Source: Erythrobacter sanguineus
GTDB lineage: Bacteria > Pseudomonadota > Alphaproteobacteria > Sphingomonadales > Sphingomonadaceae
DNA: 64,000 nucleotides
Assembly (NCBI RefSeq): GCF_900143235.1
Contig: NZ_FRDF01000005.1
Location: forward strand, 124,001 to 188,000
Direction: 5' to 3'
Both the position numbers and the translations under genes were made by a program. Shown one piece after another: positions 43,479-51,894 of the stretch. Each line of letters starts with the position of its first letter. Position 1 is the first letter of the stretch. Below the pieces are notes generated by a model that was not told the origin of the DNA, searched no databases, and saw only the letters and a program-made list of their open reading frames with translations.

Positions 43479-45794
43479 ATGCGGCATAAAGAACTGCGCC
43501 TTGCCCTTGTCTGCTATGGCGGCGTCAGCCTTGCGGTCTACATGCATGGCATCACCAAGGAAATCTGGCATCTGGCGCGGGCCAGCCGGGGGTTTCATCA
43601 GCCCGGCCCGGTGCCGCTTGACGGGGTGGCAGCAGCCTATCACGAATTTCTGGCAGAAATTGAGCGCGAGGATGGCATCAGGCTGCGGGTCCTGCCCGAT
43701 ATCCTCACCGGTGCGAGCGCGGGGGGGATCAATGCGGTGTTCCTCGCCCAGGCAATCCATTCGGGCCATAGCCTCGAACCGCTGACCGACCTGTGGCTGG
43801 AAAATGCCGATGTCAGCCAACTGACCGATCCCGAGGCCGAGCCGATGTGGCGCTATGCCAAGCTGTGGGCGCAGCCGATTGCCGAATGGTTCCTGACCCG
43901 TCCGGGCAATGTGGTGAGCGAAACCGTCGCCCCCGGAACCCGAACCGAAGTGCGGCACAAGGTTTCGCGCTTCGTGCGCGGGCGCTGGTTCAGCCCGCCC
44001 TTTTCGGGAACCCGCTTTTCGGCGATGCTGCACGAAGCGTTGGAAAAAATGGCCGACGATGGCGACGGCATCACCTTGCTGCCGCCGGGACATCCGATCG
44101 ACCTTGCCGTGACAGCCACCGATTTCCGCGGCTATCCGCAGACCTTGCGGCTCAATTCGCCGCCGCAGGTGGACGAGACCGAACATCGCGTGCCGATCGC
44201 TTTCCGGGCGCGGGTGGGAAGCGATCCGCCGCAACCACTGGCCGATCCGCTCGAACTGGTGCTGGCGGCGCGCGCCACCGCAAGCTTTCCCGGTGCCTTC
44301 CCGCCCCTGCGGATCAATGAGATTGATCAGCTTGCCCAGACCGAAGGGCTGGACTGGGCGACGCGCGACACCTTCCTGCGGCGGATCATGCCCGTGCATG
44401 TCCGCGACGACACAATCGCAGAGGTCGCGCTGATCGATGGTTCGGTGCTGGTCAATGCGCCCTTTGGCGCCGCGCTTGGCGCGCTGCATGGCCGCCCGGC
44501 CCAGCGCGAGGTTGACCGCCGCTTCGTCTATATTGATCCGCGCCCCGATACCCGCGGGTTGCTGCCGTCCGACCCGCCCGACAATATCGGGTTTTTCGGC
44601 GCGATCTTCGGTTCGCTGTCCACGATCCCGCGCGAACAGCCAATCCGCGACGATCTGGAACGCATCGAGCAGCAATCGCGCGATGCTTCGCGTTTGAAGC
44701 GCATCGTGATGGATCTGGAGCCCGATATTGATCACGCGGTGGAAAAGCTGTTTGGCTACACCTTCCTGCTCGACCGCCCGACCCCCAAACGGCTGGCAAG
44801 CTGGCGAGCCAAGGCGCAGCAGGCCGCGGCCGAAGGGGTGGGCTATGCCTTTGGTGCCTATGCCCTTGCCAAGTTCGATGCCATCCTCAGCCAGCTTGCG
44901 CGCCTGACCTTGCGCGCCGCGGGTGACGGGCGGGCTGATCCGACCGCTATTGCCATGGCGCTGCGGGGCGAGCTTGCGGCACGCGGGCTGGAACGACTGA
45001 CCGAAAGGGGCGGCGGGGCCACCCCTGCCGCAATCGGATTTTTCCGCACGCATGACACCGGGTTTCGCATTCGCCGCCTGCAGATGCTGGCGCGCAAGCT
45101 ATCGCGCGACTGGGAGCTTGATCCCGACATCTCCGATGATGCGCTGGATCGCGCGCGCGACCGATTATACGGCATCCTTGCGCTTTATTACCGCGCCGAT
45201 GAAGGCCTATTGCAGTCCGAACGTTTCGCTGTGCTGGCCGAAAGGGCGCTGGAGGCGCCCGGTTCGGTGATCGATTTCCTCGCCACCGAACGCCTGCTGC
45301 CAACCACCGACCTTGCGGCCGAGGAACTGCTGATCGACGCGCTTGAGGACATGCCGAAAAACCTCAAGCGGCGGATGCTGCTGACCTATCTCGGCTTTCC
45401 GTTCTATGATGTGGCCACCCTGCCGCTGAGCCGGCGCGAGGGGCAGGATGAATTCAATCCGGTCAAGATCGACCGCATATCCCCCGATGATGCGCGCTCG
45501 ATCCGTGAAGGCGGAACCATGGCGACGCTGCGCGGGATCGAATTCTACAATTTCGGCGCCTTCTTCAGCCGCGATTACCGCGAGAATGATTACCTGTGGG
45601 GACGGCTGCACGGGGCTGAGCGGATGATCGATCTGGTCGCCTCCACCGTGGGCGGAAGCATCCCCAAAGCCCGCATCCGGAACGCCAAGCGCGCCGCGTT
45701 TCTTGCCGTGCTGGAGGAGGAGGAGATCACCGGAAGATGTCAGCGCGGGCTGATCGAACAGATCCGCCTCGAAGTGGGTGAGCGGATGGGTTAG
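43479..45794 (+). CDS. patatin-like phospholipase family protein (DUF3376-type)
   Basis: A 771-aa protein. The patatin domain at the N-terminus has the oxyanion-hole region CYGGVSLAVYMHG, the nucleophile elbow GASAGGINA (Ser of GxSxG) and the dyad Asp in LIDGSVLVNAPFG. A long C-terminal region fits the patatin-related DUF3376 family. No signal peptide is seen, so it is probably cytosolic or membrane-associated. AGGAACG lies upstream of the ATG. It overlaps the convergent DUF6445 gene by 4 nt at the stop. Confidence 0.88.
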   Translation: MRHKELRLALVCYGGVSLAVYMHGITKEIWHLARASRGFHQPGPVPLDGVAAAYHEFLAEIEREDGIRLRVLPDILTGASAGGINAVFLAQAIHSGHSLEPLTDLWLENADVSQLTDPEAEPMWRYAKLWAQPIAEWFLTRPGNVVSETVAPGTRTEVRHKVSRFVRGRWFSPPFSGTRFSAMLHEALEKMADDGDGITLLPPGHPIDLAVTATDFRGYPQTLRLNSPPQVDETEHRVPIAFRARVGSDPPQPLADPLELVLAARATASFPGAFPPLRINEIDQLAQTEGLDWATRDTFLRRIMPVHVRDDTIAEVALIDGSVLVNAPFGAALGALHGRPAQREVDRRFVYIDPRPDTRGLLPSDPPDNIGFFGAIFGSLSTIPREQPIRDDLERIEQQSRDASRLKRIVMDLEPDIDHAVEKLFGYTFLLDRPTPKRLASWRAKAQQAAAEGVGYAFGAYALAKFDAILSQLARLTLRAAGDGRADPTAIAMALRGELAARGLERLTERGGGATPAAIGFFRTHDTGFRIRRLQMLARKLSRDWELDPDISDDALDRARDRLYGILALYYRADEGLLQSERFAVLAERALEAPGSVIDFLATERLLPTTDLAAEELLIDALEDMPKNLKRRMLLTYLGFPFYDVATLPLSRREGQDEFNPVKIDRISPDDARSIREGGTMATLRGIEFYNFGAFFSRDYRENDYLWGRLHGAERMIDLVASTVGGSIPKARIRNAKRAAFLAVLEEEEITGRCQRGLIEQIRLEVGERMG

Positions 45795-46414
45795 CTCCGG
45801 GCCGGGGCAAAGAACAACAGCATGACCAGACGCGCATCCTCGTGCGTGGTGCCAAACCCCGGCGCGGCGTTGTGGAATTGCCAGGGCGAGAACAACAGCA
45901 GCCGGTTGAACCGCGCCGGAACGCGCAGCACCCGCTCCCATCTGGCCGGGGCAAGCGTGTCCTTGTTGACCACATCCTCGATCAGCGCGTTGGCATCGGC
46001 ATAGCCCGAAGCGGCGATCTGCGCCGGGTCCTGCGGCACGGCTTCCAGCCCGGTGCGCTTGTGACGGAAGAAATCGGTGCCGCCGGCATCGGGCTTGGCG
46101 CAATCCTCGGGGCGTGAAAGGTAGAGGATGCCGGAATAGCTGGCCGGGTCGATATGCACCCCGCTTTTGCCCCTGTCGCCCTTGCGGGTCAGGCGGCAAT
46201 GCCCGTGCTGAGAGCCGGGCGCTGCGCCAAGCCCGGACCCGAGCTGGCGCGAAACTGCGCTGTCCAGCGCTACGGTATCCAACGGCGCGGTGGAATTGCG
46301 CCCGGGAAAATTGCCATGCTGCGCTGCCGGATCATAGTCCAGCGCCAGCGCTGCACGGCGGGCCGCCCATGGGTCCTTGAGAAAATTGTCGAGGATGATG
46401 AGCGATGGCAGCAC
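45791..46414 (-). CDS. DUF6445 family protein (dioxygenase-like)
   Basis: A 207-aa protein. The HxD-like VHIDPASYSGILYLS and a distal FHNAAPGFG give a pattern similar to 2-oxoglutarate/Fe(II) dioxygenase folds, although no activity is known to me. It starts 6 nt after the dnaJ stop on the same strand, so it is probably transcribed with dnaK-dnaJ under heat-shock control. Assignment to DUF6445 is from memory of the family pattern. Confidence 0.75.
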   Translation of the reverse strand: MLPSLIILDNFLKDPWAARRAALALDYDPAAQHGNFPGRNSTAPLDTVALDSAVSRQLGSGLGAAPGSQHGHCRLTRKGDRGKSGVHIDPASYSGILYLSRPEDCAKPDAGGTDFFRHKRTGLEAVPQDPAQIAASGYADANALIEDVVNKDTLAPARWERVLRVPARFNRLLLFSPWQFHNAAPGFGTTHEDARLVMLLFFAPARS

Positions 46415-46420
46415 CGCGCA

Positions 46421-47572
46421 TCAACCGCCGAACACGTCCTTGAGCTTGTCGAAGAAACCGCGGGTTTCAGGGCATTCGTCGCCGGTCTCGGTCTCGCGGA
46501 ATTCCTCAAGCAGCTCTTTCTGCCGGCGCGAGAGTTTTGTCGGGGTTTCGACCATGATCTCGACCACCAGATCGCCGCGCCCGCGCCCTTGCAACACCGG
46601 CATCCCCGCGCCGCGGATGCGCAGCTGCTTGCCGGACTGGATCCCGACCGGGATTTCAAGCCGGTTGGTCGAACCATCAAGATCGGGGATCTCCACGCAG
46701 CCGCCCAGCGCCGCCGTGGTGAAGGACACCGGCACGCGCGTCATCAGCGTGGTGCCTTCGCGTTCGAACACGCGGTGCTGCTGGACATGCAGGAAGATAT
46801 AAAGGTCGCCCGCCGGCGCGCCGCGCTGCCCGGCCTCGCCCTTTCCGGACAGGCGGATGCGCGTGCCGGTATCGACCCCGGCGGGAATATCCACCTTGAG
46901 CGCCTGCGGAAGGTCCACCCGGCCCTCGCCCCGGCATTCGCGGCAGGGGTTTTCGATCACGCTGCCGCGCCCGTTGCAGGTGGGGCACGGGCGCTCGATC
47001 ACGAACAGCCCCTGCTTGGCGCGCACGGAACCCATGCCATTGCACAGGTTGCAGGTGCGCTCGCTGGTGCCGGGGGTTGCGCCGCTGCCGTCGCAGGTAT
47101 CGCAGGACTGGCTGACCTCGATTTCGACTTCGGTGGTCTTGCCGTGGAACGCCTCTTCGAGGGTGACCTGCATGTCATAACGCAGATCCGCGCCGCGCCG
47201 GTTCTGCTGGCGCTGTGTCCCGCCGCCGCCAAAGGCGCTGCCGAAAATGGTTTCGAAAATGTCGCCGATATCGGCGAAATCGCCGCGCCCGCCCCCGGAA
47301 CCACCGCCGCCAAACGGCCCGCCGCCGCCGTTCATGCCCTGGGTGAAAGCCTCGTGACCAAAACGATCATAGGCCGCGCGTTTCTGCGGGTCCTTGAGGC
47401 AATCATAGGCCTCGTTGATTGCCTTGAACTTCGCCTCGCACGAGGCATCGCCCGGATTGCGGTCCGGGTGATATTTCATCGCAAGCTTGCGATAGGCGCT
47501 CTTGAGCACTGCCCTGTCGGCATCGCGCGAGACTTCGAGCGTCTGGTAGTAATCTATCTGGGCGCTGGACAT
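46421..47572 (-). CDS. dnaJ: chaperone DnaJ
   Basis: A 383-aa class A J-protein that stimulates DnaK ATPase. The J domain has HPD at 35-37 (KYHPDRNP). A Gly/Phe-rich region (GGGGPFGGGGSGGGRG) follows, then four zinc-binding CxxCxGxG repeats (CDTCDGSG, CNLCNGMG, CPTCNGRG, CRECRGEG) and the substrate-binding C-terminal domains. It is second in the dnaK operon, 91 nt after dnaK. Confidence 0.97.
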   Translation of the reverse strand: MSSAQIDYYQTLEVSRDADRAVLKSAYRKLAMKYHPDRNPGDASCEAKFKAINEAYDCLKDPQKRAAYDRFGHEAFTQGMNGGGGPFGGGGSGGGRGDFADIGDIFETIFGSAFGGGGTQRQQNRRGADLRYDMQVTLEEAFHGKTTEVEIEVSQSCDTCDGSGATPGTSERTCNLCNGMGSVRAKQGLFVIERPCPTCNGRGSVIENPCRECRGEGRVDLPQALKVDIPAGVDTGTRIRLSGKGEAGQRGAPAGDLYIFLHVQQHRVFEREGTTLMTRVPVSFTTAALGGCVEIPDLDGSTNRLEIPVGIQSGKQLRIRGAGMPVLQGRGRGDLVVEIMVETPTKLSRRQKELLEEFRETETGDECPETRGFFDKLKDVFGG

Positions 47573-47604
47573 GATTGTGACCTATTCCCCGTGACCAACC
47601 GCCA

Positions 47605-47638
47605 GCGATGCGCCGGGTGCAAGATCCGGACGCATCGC
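47605..47638 (-). other. strong hairpin between dnaK and dnaJ
   Basis: GCGATGCGCCGG and CCGGACGCATCGC form a 12-bp stem with one bulged A and a 9-nt loop. There is no T-tract, so it is probably an mRNA processing or differential-stability element that sets the DnaK:DnaJ ratio, rather than a terminator. Confidence 0.5.
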
Positions 47639-47663
47639 CAGCAAGCTGGGTGGCATCGGGGCC

Positions 47664-49586
47664 TTAGCCCTTCTTGTCTTCGTCGACCTCGGAGAATTCG
47701 GCGTCGACGACATCTTCGTCGGCTTCCGGTTCCGCTGCAGCTTCGGCGGCAGCATCGGGCCCTGCGGCCTGCTCCTGTTCGTAGATCTGCTGGCCCATCT
47801 TCATCGCCGCCTCGGTCAGGCCTTGCGCCTTGGCGTTGATGTCATCGGCGTCCCCGCCTTCAAGCGCGGTCTTGGTCGCGGCAAGCGCTTCCTCGACGGC
47901 GGCCTTGGTGGCGGAGTCGATCTTGTCGCCATGCTCGGCCAGTTGCTTTTCAGTCGCATGGACGAGGCTGTCGGCCTGGTTGCGCGCTTCGGCAGCGGCG
48001 CGGCGCTTCTTGTCTTCCTCGGCGAACTTTTCGGCATCCTTGACCATCTGGTCGATGTCGTTGTCGGTCAGACCGCCCGACGCCTGGATCTTGATCGTCT
48101 GTTCCTTGCCGGTGCCCTTGTCCTTGGCCGCGACCGAAACGATGCCGTTGGCGTCGATATCGAAGGTGACTTCGATCTGCGGCACGCCGCGCGGTGCGGG
48201 CGGAATGCCGATCAGGTCGAAATTGCCGAGCAGCTTGTTGTCTGCGGCCATCTCGCGTTCGCCCTGATAGACCTTGATCGTCACGGCGTTCTGATTGTCT
48301 TCGGCGGTCGAATAGGTCTGGGTCTTCTTGGTGGGGATGGTGGTGTTGCGGTCGATCATGCGGGTGAACACGCCGCCCAGCGTTTCAATGCCGAGCGAAA
48401 GCGGCGTCACGTCCAGCAGCAGCACATCCTTGACATCGCCCTGCAACACGCCAGCCTGAATGGCCGCGCCCATGGCGACGACTTCATCCGGGTTCACGCC
48501 GGTGTGCGGCTTTGCACCGAAGAACTGCTCCACCACTTCGCGCACGCGCGGCATACGGGTCATGCCGCCGACAAGAATTACCTCGTCGACCTGGTCTTTG
48601 GAAATGCCAGCATCGGCCAGCGCCTTCTTGCACGGGTCAAGCGTGCGCTTGATCAGCCCTTCGACCATCTTTTCCAGATCGGCGCGGGTGATGGTTTCCA
48701 CCAGATGCAGCGGGGTGGTGCTGCCACCTTCCATGCGCGCGGTGATGAAAGGCAGATTGATTTCGGTGCTGGCCGCGCTCGACAGTTCGATCTTGGCCTT
48801 TTCGGCAGCTTCCTTCAGCCGCTGAAGCGCAAGCTTGTCGGTCTTCAGGTCCATGCCTTCTTTTTTCTTGAAGGCATCGGCGAGGAATTCGACAATCGCG
48901 TTGTCGAAATCTTCACCGCCGAGGAAGGTATCGCCATTGGTCGACTTCACTTCGAACACGCCGTCACCGATTTCGAGGATCGACACGTCAAAGGTGCCGC
49001 CGCCAAGGTCATAGACGGCGATGGTCTTGCCCTCGTCCTTGTCCATGCCATAGGCCAGCGCGGCAGCCGTCGGTTCGTTGATGATACGCAGCACTTCAAG
49101 GCCGGCAATCATGCCTGCATCCTTGGTCGCCTGACGCTGGGCGTCGTTGAAATAGGCGGGTACGGTGATGACCGCCTGCGTCACGGTTTCACCGAGATAG
49201 CTTTCGGCGGTTTCCTTCATCTTCTGAAGGATAAAGGCGGAAACCTGCGAGGGGGAATATTCCTCGCCCCCAGCCTTGACCCAGGCATCGCCGTTCTTGC
49301 CCTTGACGATGGAATAGGGGACCAGTTCCATGTCCTTCTTGGTCAGCGGGTCTTCAAACCGCCGGCCGATCAGGCGCTTGATCGCAAACAGGGTGTTGTC
49401 AGGATTGGTCACAGCCTGACGCTTGGCCGGCTGGCCGATCAGCCGTTCACCATCCTTGGTGAAAGCCACGATCGAAGGCGTGGTGCGCGCGCCTTCGGAA
49501 TTTTCGATCACCTTGGGCTTGCCGCCGTCCATGACAGCAACGCAGGAATTGGTGGTGCCGAGGTCGATACCGATTACTTTACCCAT
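47664..49586 (-). CDS. dnaK: molecular chaperone DnaK (Hsp70)
   Basis: A 640-aa Hsp70. Signatures are [13 protein letters not shown] (phosphate 1), [15 protein letters not shown] (phosphate 2) and [14 protein letters not shown] (adenosine). The linker is followed by the substrate-binding domain ([16 protein letters not shown]), and the C-terminus is acidic ([15 protein letters not shown]). The start [10 protein letters not shown] has GGGGAAACA upstream; an in-frame upstream extension is rejected. A heat-shock promoter precedes it. Confidence 0.98.
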   Translation of the reverse strand: MGKVIGIDLGTTNSCVAVMDGGKPKVIENSEGARTTPSIVAFTKDGERLIGQPAKRQAVTNPDNTLFAIKRLIGRRFEDPLTKKDMELVPYSIVKGKNGDAWVKAGGEEYSPSQVSAFILQKMKETAESYLGETVTQAVITVPAYFNDAQRQATKDAGMIAGLEVLRIINEPTAAALAYGMDKDEGKTIAVYDLGGGTFDVSILEIGDGVFEVKSTNGDTFLGGEDFDNAIVEFLADAFKKKEGMDLKTDKLALQRLKEAAEKAKIELSSAASTEINLPFITARMEGGSTTPLHLVETITRADLEKMVEGLIKRTLDPCKKALADAGISKDQVDEVILVGGMTRMPRVREVVEQFFGAKPHTGVNPDEVVAMGAAIQAGVLQGDVKDVLLLDVTPLSLGIETLGGVFTRMIDRNTTIPTKKTQTYSTAEDNQNAVTIKVYQGEREMAADNKLLGNFDLIGIPPAPRGVPQIEVTFDIDANGIVSVAAKDKGTGKEQTIKIQASGGLTDNDIDQMVKDAEKFAEEDKKRRAAAEARNQADSLVHATEKQLAEHGDKIDSATKAAVEEALAATKTALEGGDADDINAKAQGLTEAAMKMGQQIYEQEQAAGPDAAAEAAAEPEADEDVVDAEFSEVDEDKKG

Positions 49587-49678
49587 TGTTTCCCCATCCA
49601 TCTGGAAGTGTGTTGGACACCACGCATCGCACTTCCCACCCGGTGGCAAAGCGCTTTGGCGGCTCGTTTGTGAGCGCG

Positions 49679-49706
49679 ATATAGGTGCGGTTTTGCTTGG
49701 CACAAG
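49679..49706 (-). promoter_or_regulatory. RpoH (sigma32)-type promoter of dnaK-dnaJ
   Basis: On the minus strand CTTG (49706-49703), a 17-nt spacer and CCTATAT (49685-49679) match the alphaproteobacterial RpoH consensus CTTG-N17/18-CYTATNT at every position. The predicted start is about 80-90 nt upstream of the dnaK ATG. No CIRCE element was found in this leader, so control seems to be by RpoH rather than HrcA. Confidence 0.65.
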
Positions 49707-49754
49707 ACTTGTGAGGGCCTAGTTTTCCGCCACTACGAAAGGGAGCGACAACAC

Positions 49755-50267
49755 GTGAAAAACATACAGGGATCGGTTTCGGGGATGCGCAGGGGCGTAA
49801 TGGCGGCGGCGATGGCAACCGCAATGCTGGGGCTGGCGGCCTGCGAGAGCGAGCCGCAAGCGCCGCTGGGGCAGACCGCCCCCGGTCAGGTGCAAGGCAT
49901 GACCATCAGCAACCCAAGGCTGGTGCTCGCGCCGGTCGCGGGCAATCCGGCGGCGGTGTATTTCGATCTTTCCTACGAAGGGGACAAGGGCCTGACCATC
50001 CGCAAGGCCGAGGTGGCCGAGGCGAAAAGCGCGATGATGCACGATTATGGCGAATATGATTTCAAGGTGCAGATGATGGAAGCCCTGCCGATCGCGCTGA
50101 AGAAAGGCACCAAGGTCGCCTTTGAGCCGGGCGGACTGCACGTCATGGCGATGGAGCCTGCCGAAACGCTCAAGCCCGGTGACACGGTGACGGTGACGCT
50201 CACCATGTCGGGCGGCGCAACGCAGGTGTTCGAGGCCGAGGTGCGCGCTGCGGGTGAAGAGCGCTGA
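49755..50267 (+). CDS. PCu(A)C-type periplasmic copper chaperone, lipoprotein
   Basis: A 170-aa protein delivering Cu(I), typically to cytochrome c oxidase. The signal/lipobox LGLAAC suggests a lipid-anchored periplasmic protein. The copper motif H-x10-M-x21-H-x-M is exact (His in MMHDYGEY, Met in KVQMM, His and Met in GGLHVMAM). It starts with GTG after GGGAG; an ATG at 49785 is possible. Divergent from dnaK. The next gene starts close downstream. Confidence 0.92.
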   Translation: MKNIQGSVSGMRRGVMAAAMATAMLGLAACESEPQAPLGQTAPGQVQGMTISNPRLVLAPVAGNPAAVYFDLSYEGDKGLTIRKAEVAEAKSAMMHDYGEYDFKVQMMEALPIALKKGTKVAFEPGGLHVMAMEPAETLKPGDTVTVTLTMSGGATQVFEAEVRAAGEER

Positions 50268-50362
50268 AAGACCGGCTGACCGGACAGGACCTGGCGGCGG
50301 GGGCTGATGCGCCCTCGCCAGCCTGTCCGGTCGGCGGTTCGCGGCCGCTGACGACAGGCGAG

Positions 50363-50794
50363 GTGATGCTCGCCCGCAGCATTTTCGGCGATTGCGTGGA
50401 TTACGCCAGCGTCACCGTGCGGCGCCGCCGGTTCCTGCCGTTCCAGCCTCGCCGGGTGACGATGGCCCCGATGGGCCACCTCCATTTCCACCCTGCCGCC
50501 AGCCATTACTGCAATGATTTCGCCGCCGCCCCGCTGCACCATCAGGCGCATTTCATCCACGAAATGGTGCATGTCTGGCAGACCCAGACCCGCGGCGACT
50601 GGTACCTGATCCTCAACCGCCACCCGTGGTGCCGCTATGATTACGCGATCAGACCGGGCTGGAAGCTGGAGCAATACGGGATCGAACAGCAGGCCGAAAT
50701 CGTGCGGCATGCGTTCCTGCTGCGGCAGGGTGCAAACGTGGCGGGCGCTCCACCACTTGCAAGCTACGACACGCTGTTGCCTTTTTCACCCTGA
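50363..50794 (+). CDS. HExxH-containing 'vgr-related' type protein
   Basis: At least 143 aa. It has HFIHEMVHVWQ, a zincin-type HExxH metal site, followed by RHPWCRYDYAIRPGWKLEQYGIEQQAEIV, where the later Glu/His residues could complete a metal site. I recall similar sphingomonad proteins labelled vgr-related, function unknown. The frame is open upstream without ATG/GTG/TTG. A CTG at 50264, overlapping the preceding stop as CTGA, would add 33 plausible residues (including ACPVGGSRPLTTGEV), so the true start may be there. No signal peptide is seen. It ends overlapping a degenerate minus-strand ORF. Confidence 0.75.
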   Translation: MMLARSIFGDCVDYASVTVRRRRFLPFQPRRVTMAPMGHLHFHPAASHYCNDFAAAPLHHQAHFIHEMVHVWQTQTRGDWYLILNRHPWCRYDYAIRPGWKLEQYGIEQQAEIVRHAFLLRQGANVAGAPPLASYDTLLPFSP

Positions 50795-51282
50795 GCTGCC
50801 GTCGAAAACACTGCATATTTGCGGCCAGCGCTTTGCCGCGGCGTTAGGCGAGGTGTTTTCAAGCGCGGACAGTTCTTCGGGATCCGTGAGTGCGCACCTG
50901 AGAAGTGCGACCGCCTCGGAGGCAACTCGCACAACCTCCAGCCATGATGGGCTCGAAAGTATCGCCTCGTGATCATAGTCGTCTGGCTGTTCGTCCGCTG
51001 ACAGAGCAAGGTGGACCCCCAGAGCAAGTTATGCTCTGCTTCATCGATCCGGCCCGCTCCCAAAAGCCAACTGAAGGGAGCATCTGGCGCGGCCCTCTCC
51101 AATACCCGTCAATCGCCCGCGCCAATATCGTAGAAACACTCTACGAACTCGACATAGGTGAAATGGGGGTTCTGCATTTCGGGGTCGAGCAACGTCACCC
51201 TTTGAAGTTCGAAATCCCCCAAGGCTGCAAGGGTGCGGAGGATAGCGATGCGGGATGGTCCGATGATTTCGTCCTTGTCCAT
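50786..51282 (-). pseudogene. degenerate hypothetical gene downstream of grpE
   Basis: On the minus strand an ATG 15 nt after the grpE stop opens a frame of 57 codons (MDKDEIIGPSRIAILRTLAA to FYDIGAGD) ending in TGA at 51111-51109. The same frame continues with sensible sequence (APDAPFSWLLGAGRIDEAEH). A shift of one base near 51025-51032 then leads to another protein-like stretch (VHLALSADEQPDDYDHEAIL, SWLEVVRVASEAVALLRC), ending at 50786. One stop plus one frameshift suggests a decaying gene of about 160 codons. Family not recognised. It is also the only content of the 500-nt stretch before grpE. Confidence 0.45.
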
Positions 51283-51297
51283 CCCGGGCTCGGCTGA

Positions 51298-51894
51298 TCA
51301 ATCCGGCTTCTTCGCCACCGCCACCATCGCGGCGCGCAGAAGGCGGTCCTTGATCATCCATCCAGCCTGCATTTCCTGCACCACGGTGCCGGGCTCGTGA
51401 TCGCTGGATGGCACTTCCAGCATCGCCTGATGCTGGTTGGGATCGAGCGGCAGGCCGATTGCCGCAATGCGGGTGATGCCGTGGCTGGCGAAGACCTTTT
51501 CCAGCTCGCGCTGGGTCGCTTCAAGGCCGACCACCAGCCCTTTCATCTTCTCGTCTTCGCGCAGCGATTCCGGAATGGCCTGCACCGCGCGCGTCAGGTT
51601 GTCGGCCACGCTCAGGATATCGCGGGCAAAGCCGGTCGCGGCATAGGCGCGCGCCTCGTCCTTCTCGCGCTCAAGGCGGCGGCGCACGTTCTGCGTTTCG
51701 GCCTGAGCGTAGAGGATATCCTGCTTGGCCGCTTCAAGATCGCGGCGCAGCGCGGCCAGCGCCTCACCAAGGCCATCGGCGCCTTTATCTTCCCCGTCAT
51801 CGAGGAATTCCTCCGGCACGCCCTTCAATTCTTCCTCAGCCGCAGAATCGCGCGGCTTGTCATTATCGATCATGTCTCGTGTGCTTTCATTCAA
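51298..51894 (-). CDS. grpE: nucleotide exchange factor GrpE
   Basis: A 198-aa co-chaperone that releases ADP from DnaK. It has an acidic N-terminus, a long coiled coil (ALAALRRDLEAAKQDILYAQ) and the beta-wing with family motif GITRIAAIGLPLDPNQHQAM and GTVVQEMQAGWMIKDRLLRAA. Its ATG overlaps the hrcA stop by 4 nt, so hrcA-grpE are coupled. Confidence 0.96.
   Translation of the reverse strand: MNESTRDMIDNDKPRDSAAEEELKGVPEEFLDDGEDKGADGLGEALAALRRDLEAAKQDILYAQAETQNVRRRLEREKDEARAYAATGFARDILSVADNLTRAVQAIPESLREDEKMKGLVVGLEATQRELEKVFASHGITRIAAIGLPLDPNQHQAMLEVPSSDHEPGTVVQEMQAGWMIKDRLLRAAMVAVAKKPD

Noticed and set aside
43320..45053. 577-codon minus-strand frame opposite the patatin gene and radA
   Set aside because: Overlaps two well-supported genes; no recognisable motif.
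47823..49673. Open frame of 616 codons opposite dnaK
   Set aside because: Antisense to a highly conserved gene with strong codon bias; low-complexity His/Gly/Leu composition and no ribosome-binding site.
50905..51297. 130-codon plus-strand frame before grpE
   Set aside because: Amino-acid composition is unconvincing and it is opposed by a more protein-like, though broken, minus-strand frame; no SD near its ATG.
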